Shown: in pieces, positions 24,821 to 36,306 of the stretch
How the letters are laid out: every line of letters starts with the position of its first letter
How positions within the stretch are numbered: the stretch's first letter is position 1
Assembly (NCBI GenBank): GCA_000499405.2
Contig: HG738138.1
Coordinates: 19,383,753-19,447,752 of the forward strand
Reading direction: 5' to 3'
DNA: 64,000 bases
Source: Onchocerca volvulus
Taxonomy: Eukaryota > Nematoda > Chromadorea > Rhabditida > Onchocercidae
Notes under the pieces: generated by a model
Database searches by the model: none
The model's input: the letters and a program-made list of their open reading frames with translations, nothing else
What the model was told of the DNA's origin: nothing
Program-made: the position numbers and the translations under genes

Positions 24821-27265
24821 ATGACAACGACAGAACTGTTAAGAACTCGAAAGGATGATGACCTGATTGTTTGTCCACGCTACCGATTGCTACACAAAAT
24901 AGGCAGTGGTACCTTTGGGACAGTATTCTCAAGTAACCCTCTCTTATAAATCATTTGTCTTTATCGTTATTGATCTTTGCTTAGTATGGTAATTATTCGG
25001 TGCATTCTTATTCAGTTCCAGAAGTTGTACTTACTGTTTTTTTTTTTCTGCTGGAATCTGAATGCTACTCAGAATATAAAAGCGGTCGTAAAAAAATTGC
25101 ACGAATATTTGAGAGAAAGAGAGAAAAGGCATGATTATTCTTTGTAATTCTATATAATTAAGAAGACATCAAAATATTTTTTTATTCACTACTTTATAGT
25201 TATGCTTGAAACTATCGAATTTTGCAGGAATCGATGTATTCAACAATAATGATGTCGCCATGAAGCTGGAAACAAAAGTAAAAATAGCGATAGATTGTGC
25301 CATTAATATCACATTTATAAAAACCTCAAAAATGAAGTTTAATTTCCAGTAAGTAAAAAGATTTCTTTAATTTTTGATTGATCGAAATGTATGCATTTTT
25401 TTTTTTTTTTTTTTTTTTGAATAATCCAATTATTGTCGTCCGATTGCTTAGATTCTATGGTCTGGTAACCAGGGTGAATTCAACAAATTGATCATGGAAT
25501 TACTAGGCTCTTCGTTGGAAGATCTGTCCAGTTTTTGTAGTTGTCTTTTTAATTTAAAAATTGTGTTTTTTAATTATTATCGAAAAGTTGTGGAATTTCA
25601 TCCTTTCATCACTGATAGTTAGATGACTCTTATAAGAAAGATGATATCATAATATTGCTAGAACTATTTCTTAAATCAGTTAATGAAATTTGAAAGTGAG
25701 GAATGCGATACATTTCATTTTAATCTTTCGAATCCCGCAGGATTTTTTTGTTGACTGCAGACATCAGCAACATTTTTTTCTTTCTACATGTTATTGCGGG
25801 TGTTATCACAAAGTCCTGAATTTTTGATTTAATTGATTTTTTTCTACTGTAATATTTTAGCTTTCAAGATTGCAAGCGTTATATCTGACGGGCATCGTTC
25901 ATCGTGTTGTCAAACCTGATAACTCTCTTATGGATCTGGGTTTAAAACAGAATGTCGTTCATGAGGACTTAAATCTATGTAATTAATATTAGATATAATG
26001 TTAAAATTTATAGCAGTTTAGAATTTTTTCTTCCAAGATTTTACCTTGGGTTCATACTGTAGCAATAAACTTTTAATATTCAAGAAATTACCTTTACATC
26101 ATATAATAAAGCTCAGTGTCTGAACGACGTTTATTATGAGTCAGTAACGGTGCTGATCAAGTCCAAAAAATGATCTCTATATGATGATCTTCATTTAGGT
26201 AATGGATATGGGTTTGTGCAGGAAATTTTTGATGCCGTCAGAACCAGAGCTGATTCATTAGGTACAATCTTTTCTCCATCACGTGCAATAAAACATTCAT
26301 TCTTTCATACTGTACGTTTCGCCTTGCCGAATGGTCACCGTGTTGTTGGTAGAGATTTCTACTTTTTTACTAATCATGAATAAATGATAATTCAACATCA
26401 GCTCCAAATCGCTGCAAACATAAGAGGTGAGATAGTGATCTTGAAGTAATTTTATAGCTGTTCATCCAGAAGAGTGATTGAGAAGATACTATCTAATTGG
26501 ATCATATTTATTTTCTGAACGATTTGATCAATGTCATTTATAAGGAATCTTGATCATAATTCTATTATTTGTCTTGCATATTAAATTGCGAATTTACTTA
26601 TAAGTTCAATTTGAAAGAAAAAATTGGTAATTATTTACAAAAAATACAAAACACTTTCTGGAACAGTCTTGCAAAAAGATTTCTTTTTTAATAAGTGAAC
26701 TGGAAATTATGTTGTGAAGTTTCCAGCATTAAATCGTCAGGACGATTTGATTTCATCAGCATATGCTCTTATCTACTCTCTCAAAGGTAAATTACCATGG
26801 TTTAAATACAAAAGTTTTTTGAAGGAAAAATATGTTGAATAGAGTGGTCATTTGAAAAACATAATGCCATTGAGAAACTCTGCAATGGTTGCCCAGGTAA
26901 GTAAAATTAATGCTTTAAATTTTGAAAAATTTTTCAAAGTATTATTTATTATCAAGGAATAGTAGAATTATTGTTTAATTTACTAATTTTGCATTTGGAC
27001 AAAGTGATGTATCAGTGTTTAAGAAGAATGCCATGCAGTCACTCTTCAAATTTCTTGTTGTTCAGACTTCCGATAATGATTTTGAAATTTGCTGGTACGC
27101 TTATTACAAAAATTCTATAGGTGTTAGGAAATATCGGTTTTAGACGAATTCACTACATTTTTGAAATATTGTTATGAATAAAATTTCGATGAAGTCCCAG
27201 ATTATGGACGAATGAGATAAATCTTTTGGATATTGTTCGTCAAAAAGCAATTTATTTTTGAAAAC
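24821..27265 (+). pseudogene. decayed CK1/TTBK-family protein kinase
   Basis: Pieces of one kinase appear in order on the plus strand: 24821-24932 with the glycine loop IGSGTFGTVFS; about 25229-25300 with VAMKLE (ATP lysine kept); about 25451-25515 reading GEFNKLIMELLGSSLEDLSS; about 25861-25960 reading LQALYLTGIVHRVVKPDNSL; about 26203-26260 reading DMGLCRKF; about 26722-26815 reading RQDDLISSAYALIYSLKGKL PW-like end. This is the CK1 order (LGxSLEDL, HRDxKPDN, DFG, RRDDLxSLxY). The catalytic HRD is HRV and DFG is DMG. A TAG follows ELIH near 26260, and other breaks separate the pieces. Loss of the catalytic Asp means it could not be an active kinase even if spliced. CK1 genes are strongly expanded in nematodes, so one decayed member is not surprising. 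Confidence 0.7.
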
Positions 27266-28233
27266 GTATTCGATTGGAACCTTTACAGGTATTAATTGAC
27301 ATTATGACCAATATAATCATTCACTTTTACTTGCTAAGTTTTTGCAGAACCCACCGAAAGATGTTCGTTGCAGTAGCCAATATTGTAATGTTGCTGTGTA
27401 CGTTAATCTTTGCGTTTAAAAACTCAGTTGTCTTATGATATGTAAAAGAGAAATCTTAACAGAAATTATTTTCATTGTAAATTCGAAAATTGGATGCTTT
27501 TCATTTTGAAATTTCTTAATGATATAGATACGCACGAAATTCGGAAAGAAAAGTGGATGGTTTAACTAAAAGAACCAGCAAAAAAATCCAATTATTGTTC
27601 GCATCTGTATTTACTACATATCTATCGATTTTTCGATATTTATTTCTCGAACAATATGTATTGTTTGTCCGACCAGTGATAAGAACAATGGATTATCTGT
27701 TTCAAATGCTTATATTAAGTCAGTGCTGCATTTGATCATGTCCATTTAAAAGTAATTTTCTCTTTGAATTCTGAAACCCCTTTGTATTCATATTCTGCTG
27801 ATCACTACTTGAAATTTTTATATCGTCTGATACATGTATTAATGGCTGGCTTGCTAGTTTTTAAATCCAAGTACCGCAATGACTTAATGTTTTCTGTTTC
27901 TGTTGAATTTATTATTGATTGTTTTGTATTATTTACATGATGAATAATGTTGATTTGATCATATTTAATTTGAAAAAATGTTGGAAATTTAGGAAAAAAT
28001 ATTTCCATGTATTAGAGATAGAAATTTGAATTTGTATTTTAATAAAATCATGACAAAAATAGAAAAGGAATGTTGCTTTATGAGATATACTCGTCTTTTG
28101 ACATAACTGTGAAATTCAAATTTCTTTTGAAACAATGGTATAGAAATAGGAAAAAGAAGTACATGTGATCTCTTTCTGTCTCTGCTAAGTTCGACCCTTG
28201 AGTTCGAAATTTTCACTTTATCAAATTGCTAAA
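27266..28233. other. spacer between kinase remnant and TTLL gene
   Basis: Convergent spacer: the kinase remnant ends from the left and the TTLL gene ends from the right. Open frames at 27553 (+), 27805 (-) and 27989 (-) are short, AT-driven and without recognisable motifs. Nothing else is seen. Confidence 0.4.
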
Positions 28234-31200
28234 TCAATAGCACCAAGTTTTATCATCTTTACATTTACCATCAAACCAAATAGTAAGCAGTCTGTCCAGT
28301 TCATTATGGAATAGGCCGGCATGTTTTGATTTGTTTACCGTACGCGGCAATATTCGACGCATGTTACGCCTGGACATGTGCTCTTCATAAGTTGTTCGTA
28401 AGATATCCCTCAATTGATAGCTCATACAATGACTGCATAGCTGACATTTCTGAAAATAATTTGATTCGAAGTGTGCCATTTATCCTTCTAGCTTCCAGTC
28501 CTTTGTTACAGGATTCAACTTCATTGAAACATTAAAATGGTGACAGGTAGTGTCAGTTGGAAGTGTTAGGAATGACCGAATAAATCAAGTTACGTAAGAT
28601 ATTTGATAATTCCGTAATTATGTTTTTCAGTCCATTGAAAATATATTTTAAATATTAAAGAAAGGCAAAATTAAATTGCAAAACTAAAGATGAGTATTAA
28701 AAAACGAAGTAATGCTATTAAAAATCTAAGTAGAACTAGTCTTTTTCTAACATGTAAGACCACTTACAAGTTCTTTTTTGCAACCATCTTTGTCGAAACA
28801 TTTGTAGTTGCAATCATCGCTAAATACTTGAAGATCCCGATCGGAAACGAGCATTTCTTGACTATCTTTATCTTTGCTAAAATATGATTTATTTCTAGTT
28901 AGAAAATCTATCTATTTACTTCAAAGTGAACAGATAAATTTTCTGGCAGAATTTTATCATAAAAAATTCTTCCAAATGCCTCCCAGATAAACAAATAATT
29001 TTTTAAACTATTTGGAATATATGTTTAAATTCACATGAATCAAATTGATATTTCCAATAACATGTGTTTGGGAAACTTACTGCATAAAAATAAGGATTTT
29101 TACTTACAAATAATCTTCAGGTGATGTTCCATGTAAATATGAAGCTATACCAACTAATGAGAACAGATTAATGATCACTTGTTCATAAAGCAGTTTGTTT
29201 GGTGGAAAATGCCCTGATGACAGGTTTGGTGACATATTTGCCTGCAATAAATGATTCGCATTTTAATTGTTTAATCAATAATTTGAAATTGATTTTGATT
29301 TAAATTTAAAATTTGTAAATTCACCGCTTTTTCAAAGAAAGTAAAAAATAAAAAAAATATTCGCAGAATTGAAATATATTAAGATTTTAAGCGACGAGAC
29401 GAGTACTTACTTCCATTAGATAAACATTGAGGTCTTTATCAAGTACGAAGTCAAAACGGCTTAGTTCGAAGAATGGCCTGCAAATGACTTGCTATTATCG
29501 AAAAAAAAAAAAGACGCTGGAGCTTTTAATCTATTTTGTTACCTTAATTTTGCTGAGTTTCAAGTTTATTTTTGAACTTTCTTACCTTTTGTCAGAAAAA
29601 TTTGCTCCAACAGCAATCATTTCATTTTGTTGTGATTCGAAAACCTAAATTTTAAAATTCTTTTTTGATGCTTACTTATTCCTATAGGAATTTATGACCA
29701 AAATTTGACAGGGATTATGATGGTTTCAATGCATGTTTCTGTATATATTAGAACTTTAATTGCGTAACGATTTCAAGCTTTTTGTTCTAAATCGACTTTA
29801 ATTTTTTTTTTAAATATATTGTGCGCACAAGTTATTTTGCAGTTGTAAAACCGAAGATAATGAAATTCGGATCATCCGAAAAGATCATTTTTTAAATCAC
29901 ATTTCAGTCTCTTAAACCCTTTCAGTCATTCTTGATGTTATATTAAGCAGTAAAGGATAAATGGTTGATAATCTTTTTTTTCTTAAATGAATTAAAAATT
30001 AAATTTACAACAGTAATAATTTCTTTGATATTTTTCCAAATTAAACTGGGATCTTTGTGTAAATCAGCAATATATGCGTTGAATGTATGCTGAAAAGTCA
30101 TTTGTCGCTCACCATAATATTTTTGTAATGATGGCATCTGAAATTTGACTTTGAATAATGACTAACAAAAGTTTTGAAGGAAAAAATTCTCCTAAAATCT
30201 TTGAACGAAATTTCATTCAATTTTGATTTTCGTTACCTTCCAAAGTGGTGTGTAGTCATCGCCGACAACGTATTTATCAACATCATTGACATCGAATGGT
30301 TCATAATCTTTAGAACAAAAGCGTGGCAGCATATCTCCCTCATAGATGTATACACGAAGCGGTAAAACTGATGTAATTACTGCATAAATACCGATATCGA
30401 ACTTACTGAACATAAAAAGAACTTCATTGGCGATCGATCTCGTGACATTTAAATTGAAAACTCCCTCCCACCGAGAACTATCATTTAATGCCATTGGTTT
30501 GTTTTAAATTATGAATCTAAAAAATATCGCCAGAATTTGAAGTTTTCTTGTTTTAATGGTAGTTCATCTTTACAAAGAGATTTTCAAAAAAAAAAAAAAA
30601 AATTGTTTTTGGAAAAAGCTATTCTGTTTAAGAAATTTTAAGGTTTTTTTGAAATTTATATTATTGAAGATTTTTAAAGTCATGTCGTTTTCTAGTAGTC
30701 AAAAAATATACATGATATTTCAAACTATTGATACTGTTATGTTTCACCGATTATCGATAAGAAATGGACGTGATATATATTCTTGGATAAATGAGTCATT
30801 ATTCGAAAGTTGGAGCTCTTTGATGTCCTGAATTCTTACGCCTCGATGTTTGTTATTCTTCTTGACCCATAACTTATCTGGATGAATGCTTGCATACTTT
30901 AGAAACTCATCCCGTTTTGCCGGTAAATTGAAAGCTTTCGGTATTCCAAATGTTAGGCCTTTCGTTGCAAGACTTACCTAAAAGATGCACAACTTCAGAT
31001 TCTTAATTTTGTTTTTTCAATTTCTTTTAATTTGAATTTTAACTCAAATTAGAAGATGAAAAAAATAAATTTCCGGGATTTATTGCTGTTAGAAACTACT
31101 CTTTTCTTTCAATGTTGGAAATTTACCTTGCTTGTATAATATCCCGATCCAGGTATATGATTCACTTTTTGATAAGGTTGCAGTTTGGTCCAGTGTAAAC

Positions 31201-32120
31201 TAAACAAAGGGTTAGAAAATGGATATTCGTGACTCCATAGGACATCAAAAAGAACGTTTTCAGGTAATTTATCGATGTACAATTTATACCCAAGATTTCC
31301 AAAAATTTTAATTACATGCGATAAATAATTCCGTAAGCCCTGAAACTTATGTTAATTTTTTTTTCACGTGACATTGAAATTCCCTCCTTTTTCTAAAAGA
31401 TAATCAATCATTAGTCCAAATTATTAAAGAAAACTTGTAGTGCTTTTGAATTTTTCAAAAAATCATCTTGCACAAATCTTGAAAATTATCTTAAGTTATG
31501 AATAAAAGGTTCTCATAAATTTTTGTGTCCCATGCACGATTTTTGATAGAAAAGCATAAAATTAAACAGTGTTTCCTTTCCTTTTGTCCATCAAGTTGAG
31601 CCATATCCAGTAATACCTACTTTGTGGCCAGTAATCCAGACTACTGGTTGTCTTGCACTAACACAGTCTTTCGAATAATTCACTGAATTACACTGTTGTG
31701 AAGGACAGGAGTTATACTGTTGTGGAAGGCTTATATTTAGACTGCAATTTCAACTAATTTTGAAATATCTCCATGAATATATCGAAATGAAATTATTAGA
31801 ACAACTTTTTTTTTTTGGATACGAACAGACAAAATTGAAAGAAATGACCTATTTATCTAAAAAAAATTCGCAAACAGCAGAATGATTAGAAATCAATGAA
31901 ATAAGAAAATGAAATACTCAAGAATTTAAATAAGAAAATTGAATACTTAAATGACAGCTAATTATGTTGAGATCAATAAATACAACTTAAGCACCTACTT
32001 TCGTATCTCATCCAAAATAGTACGTAGATGTAATAAATTAATCATTGCAAGAAAAATTCCAAATAATAAAATTATTGCGATCAGATAAATTGGCCGGGGA
32101 AATTGACGAGAAATGAGCAT
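28234..32120 (-). CDS. ttll-15: membrane-anchored tubulin tyrosine ligase-like protein (TTLL-15 type)
   Basis: ATP-grasp enzyme of the TTL/TTLL family, which add amino acids (Tyr, Glu or Gly) to tubulin tails. Exons: 32120-31999, 31741-31621, 31339-31127, 30977-30748, 30405-30237, 30137-30009, 29644-29586, 29477-29411, 29241-29108, 28876-28768, 28449-28234. They total 1569 nt (522 aa plus stop), all phases agreeing. Residues about 11-30 form a membrane helix (YLIAIILLFGIFLAMINLL). Then come PVVWITGHK, a NHIPGSG motif, LWVKKNNKHRGVRI (nucleotide-binding lysine region), FIQEYISRPFLIDNRKFDIG, RFDFVLDKDLNVYLMEANMS (metal-binding Glu and Asn) and a Cys-rich tail (DCNYKC, DGCKK, CQLCSHC). The anchor plus Cys-rich tail recalls the nematode TTLL-15 group; that subfamily name is less sure than the family. 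Confidence 0.85.
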
Positions 32121-33999
32121 TCCGAGTAGCTTTGTTTTGAAAATTATCACTAATCTAAAACATTATTTCGCATATGCTAAATAAAATGGAATTAAAACTT
32201 ATCAAAATTTATTAGTTGTAAAGTTCCAGTGTTAAAAGTTTAGAATTCAATATTACTAAAAAAAAAAAAAAAACTCGCTAGCGAAATCTCTTAAAATCTA
32301 TTTTATAGTTCAAAGATTATAGCATTAAAAAACTGCTCATGCGTCTAAAACCAAACGTCTATCTCTTGAAAGTATCAATTTATAATGAGAATTATCACAT
32401 CTTGGAATCATAGCTATTTCAAGACTATTTGTGCATACCAATTAGAAATCAAGAATGTTGTTAATGGTAATCAAGAAATTCCCTTAATAAATTAGCTAAT
32501 TAAAGTGATATGAACATCTTCAACACCTAAATTTGTGAACCGAAAAATAGTTTATCTATCATTTGTGATTTAATGGATGATGGCCGAGAAGATAGAGACG
32601 GACATTTTCCAAGGGCAAATGTCGATACATAATGCTGTGACTGATATATTCTCAAGCGGAAATTGTTTGTAATTAGAACGGTAATGTATATTTTGTTAAA
32701 GACCAAAAATTCTCCGATCACTTATTCACAAAATTTTTGAAACTGTTCAATAACAATCTGGAAACACAGCATTAACTTCTTAATTTTTACTAGAATGAAC
32801 AAAATTTAAAGTATATTTTTCACTTTAATCATTCAAAAAGTTATACGCTTAACAACCATTGCAACACTTATAAAAAACAAGAAAAAAAAAAGGCTATTTT
32901 TCAATTTTTCAAACATATTCGCTTACAAAAAGTAATTATCACTTATTTAAAGTCATTATTTTCTGAATAAATCCTTTATTCTACGACTGGTCCTCAATAA
33001 AGCATTATTATCCATTATCCAATTGTGATAATGATATGCAAGGGATACTATTGTGCATTATCATTATCACATGTCTCAAATAGCATTCCAGGACTGGTAA
33101 TGAGGAACATCTGATATAATAGATTGTTTTAAATGGATTAATGTTGTAATTAGCAACTAAACTTTTGCATTCAAATTTCATTTCAGATTTTATTTCAAAT
33201 ATGCAAATTTTAGGACAGAAAAATCCTAATGCAGTGGATAAATATATAAAACATCAGAAGAATTTAAAATATATTAGAAGTTGAAATTAACAATCGTACA
33301 TTGATGACAAGCGGTTCTTCCATTAAGTAATGTCACCAATAATGGTAACATTTCTGTTTCCATATAAACTTCACGCATTTGAATAAGTTCATCTCCGCTT
33401 CATCTCACCTTTCATCTTTTCTCACTTGGTTGACCTTCCTAGATAAAGCGAGCAAGTATAGCTCAGTAATAACTTTTACATTTACAAAATCCATTGTCAA
33501 TGCTCTTTCTAGTAAAAGTCAAAGTTCATTCAGGCGGTTATTACATTCCACTGATAAATGCTAACACATTTTTTAATACTGCAAATAGATCCATCGTTTT
33601 GCCATATTTGTTTCAGACTAATACCTGACGTCGAAAATGTCTGTTGCGTTACATTAGTCGTCGTAAACCTTGCGAATACTTACTGCTATTCAACTCGAAA
33701 AAAAAAGCTCTGCTCATCGGATTCTTCATATCAGCTATGCTATTGCTAAACAAATTAAGGATAAGCCTTTCTTGCAAATCTAAAATGACAGAAGTGTTTA
33801 CTGATATCAAATTGCAGTTTCTGCAGCTTCAGACTTCTTTCTAAGTCATTTCATTATCTATCTTACATCTGATGTTCTCAATTCCAGTGCTTTAATGTAT
33901 CAGTACTACTTATCAGTACTGTATTAGTACTCCCTGAATATCCTATTACTGCACAAGACAGATAACTGTTAAGTATAATTATTAAGTACATAAGAAGTG
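32121..33999. other. gene-poor spacer upstream of the TTLL gene
   Basis: Probable promoter region of the TTLL gene, then about 1.5 kb of AT-rich sequence. Plus-strand open frames at 33379-33844 overlap each other in different frames and give Ser/Phe/Cys-rich sequence without recognisable motifs. No RNA gene or repeat is recognised. Confidence 0.4.
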
Positions 34000-34074
34000 T
34001 CGAGACACTAATATATATATTTTAGAAGCTTGAAGCAAATCTATAGAATGATGTCGTGTTTGGCTTCTTTGCCT

Positions 34075-35075
34075 AAATTATTGGTACAGACGATGGCACG
34101 GTATGAATTTCTTGAAATTGGCAGCATGAATTTCCGTCTCGTCCTATAATTTCACTGATCGTTTTTCCTTGCATATCACGATGAGAAGTAAAGACCGGCT
34201 TCGATGGAAGATCATTTCTTGAAATATAAAGAATTTTATCAACTTACTTCTTCGTCACTATGAAATGACTCGTTATTTTACAACTATTCCAGGAATTATT
34301 TGATAAGTAATTTGAAAGTTCAGCTTTTTATTGTATTGAGATATGAAAATTTCGTTGGAAGAAAAATAGAATCAACTGTCCTTCTCTGATTGAGACAGTT
34401 AATTACTGTCATACTCTTTGCACCTTTTCTTGATTATAATTTCTCTTGAAGACAATATGGGCTTCCTCTTCTATCTTTTTCTCTTGTCTCAAATTTAAAT
34501 TTTCAATATTATCAAAAAGTAAAATAGAAAAGTATTCCAAATGCTTTTACTTGATAAAAAATTAAATACAAAAACTGCTATCATTACTTCAGATCCCGTG
34601 TCATGAAAAACCAGCTCACTGTTATCGCAAAATACAAATGCATTGATGTTCAGGAGTAAATGGGATACATTTGCCCAAAAATCTTTCAATAACATCATTA
34701 AGTATTGCTAAAGCTGGTTTGATTAAAATTTTAAGACAAATTTCGGTCAGAAAATGAGACTAAAAGATAGAATTATTTATGGAGTGGATTATTTTAGGAG
34801 TTGGTTTTCATTTCATTAATGAATTTCATTGAATTATTTAAAACATTACTTATTGGATTTGACGAGCTTATAAGAGTAAAAAAAAAAAAAACCATTAAAA
34901 CAAAACTTAAGTTAAAATAAAACAAAGTTGAAAATCGATCATTATTTATTGACCATTTTTCGGTATCTTTAGAGTAAAGGGCAAAATTATGTTTGCCTGG
35001 AAATATTTGCGGTTTGTCCTCATTGCACAATATATTCCCATCCCATATAAGTACCATAATTAAAAAAATCAGCAC
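34075..35075 (-). CDS. possible unrecognised gene, start with signal peptide
   Basis: Weak candidate. The minus-strand frame from 35075 begins MLIFLIMVLIWDGNILCNED, a good secretory signal, and continues with a polar stretch (QIFPGKHNFALYSKDTEKW). Downstream on the same strand, about 34620-34690 reads NINAFVFCDNSELVFHDTGS, and about 34075-34225 reads NDLPSKPVFTSHRDMQGKTI then SEIIGRDGNSCCQF, ending in TAG. Plausible donors and acceptors exist, such as GTAAGT near 34255 and a long pyrimidine tract before 34865, but I could not make the phases agree across all pieces. No family is recognised. It could also be chance open sequence. Confidence 0.25.
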
Positions 35076-35323
35076 TTTCTAGCAGTCATTTTTTTATTAT
35101 GATCGTTGTTAATATTGAAAACAGTACTGATATCAGTGTTATTTTTAATGTATGCAATTTCAAAATTTATAAATTTATCTCTTCGATTTTACCTGTGTTA
35201 TCACCAATTTTTACTCGAAAGCATTGTATACAAAAAAGGCCAAAATAGCGTCTACTGCCGGCTAGACCTTGTTCTCGCTCAATAACACTACTGATAAGGA
35301 ACTATGTCTGATGAAGACTTTAT

Positions 35324-35632
35324 ATGCAATTTAGTTCAGATGTGCTATTTCAATTACATGAATCCGATCCAAATCCACGTATGGCTGCTAAGATAATACA
35401 ATTAAGTACGCCTGAATCGAAAGCAAAATTAAGTGTGCCACAATATCAAAATAATTCCAAATGTTTGTTATTAATACTCGGAAGCATCACTGGCATATTT
35501 AATCCCAACATTCATCTTGCACGAAAAATCGTCTCGACCCCACTACACAGCTTTCGCCGAGAAATCAATCGGCATGCCCATCAAATCACCGTACCAGAGG
35601 AAAAAATTATAGTCCCCAACCATAGCTATTGA
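35324..35632 (+). CDS. open frame of unknown origin, possibly a gene fragment
   Basis: A 102-codon plus-strand open frame in a locally GC-richer patch (about 35340-35660). It reads SSDVLFQLHESDPNPRMAAK, then IIQLSTPESKAKLSVPQYQN, and later RKIVSTPLHSFRREINRHAH. The composition is protein-like and unlike the AT-driven frames around it. Sequence just upstream (MSDEDFICNLVQ from 35304) is in another frame, so a frameshifted pseudogene is possible. I do not recognise the family. Neighbours give no hint: a gene-poor region to the left and LIPT2 on the opposite strand to the right. Confidence 0.3.
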   Translation: MQFSSDVLFQLHESDPNPRMAAKIIQLSTPESKAKLSVPQYQNNSKCLLLILGSITGIFNPNIHLARKIVSTPLHSFRREINRHAHQITVPEEKIIVPNHSY

Positions 35633-35649
35633 CGTTATCACCGTCACCC

Positions 35650-36306
35650 AATGGTAAATCATCCCGAACCGAAGGTTCATTCATGAACTGTTAAAATTAC
35701 ATCTCGTATTGCTGAATAACAATGACAAAGTTGGAAAGTCTTCATCTGTATCAGGTTAAAAGTCTACGATGGAAACAGTGACGAAACTCTTGGAAATACC
35801 GAAATGTGTTCAATTTGTTCAGAAAGGACAAAGTATTTTCTGAGAACTATTTTTATATTAAAACATTTTATAAAAGAAAGTAAGCAGTCGATTCAAAATG
35901 TTTTTAACACAGACCTGCACTATGCTTACAGCAACGATTATAATGCAACCAAGTGGTAGAAAAATAGTTAAGTCGGAATAATAATCAAAATTTATTCGTT
36001 TATTTCAAATAATTAAAGTATAACAGCAAGACAGTTCTCGTTTTGAAGCTCAGTTTTATCCGCGAATTTAAAAGTCCGAGATATTTTTTGAAAAAAGCAT
36101 TTTGTCTAATTCTTTATTTACTTCTAATTTGGTCATACATCATTTCCGCATCCAAATTCTCACTGATATTATTCTGCTTGCCCGTTATTTAGTTGCATTA
36201 AAGTTATTTCTAAAAAAAAAAATGTTCAGAGTAGGAAAAAAAAAATTCATGGCCTGCAAAAATTCAAAAACGTTGCGATCCACTTAATGTTGTAAATGAT
36301 CTTTTT
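35650..36306. other. convergent spacer before LIPT2
   Basis: AT-rich sequence with no supportable gene. The plus-strand frame at 36102-36287 gives a Lys/Phe-rich sequence typical of chance frames. The 3' UTR of LIPT2 enters from the right. Confidence 0.4.
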
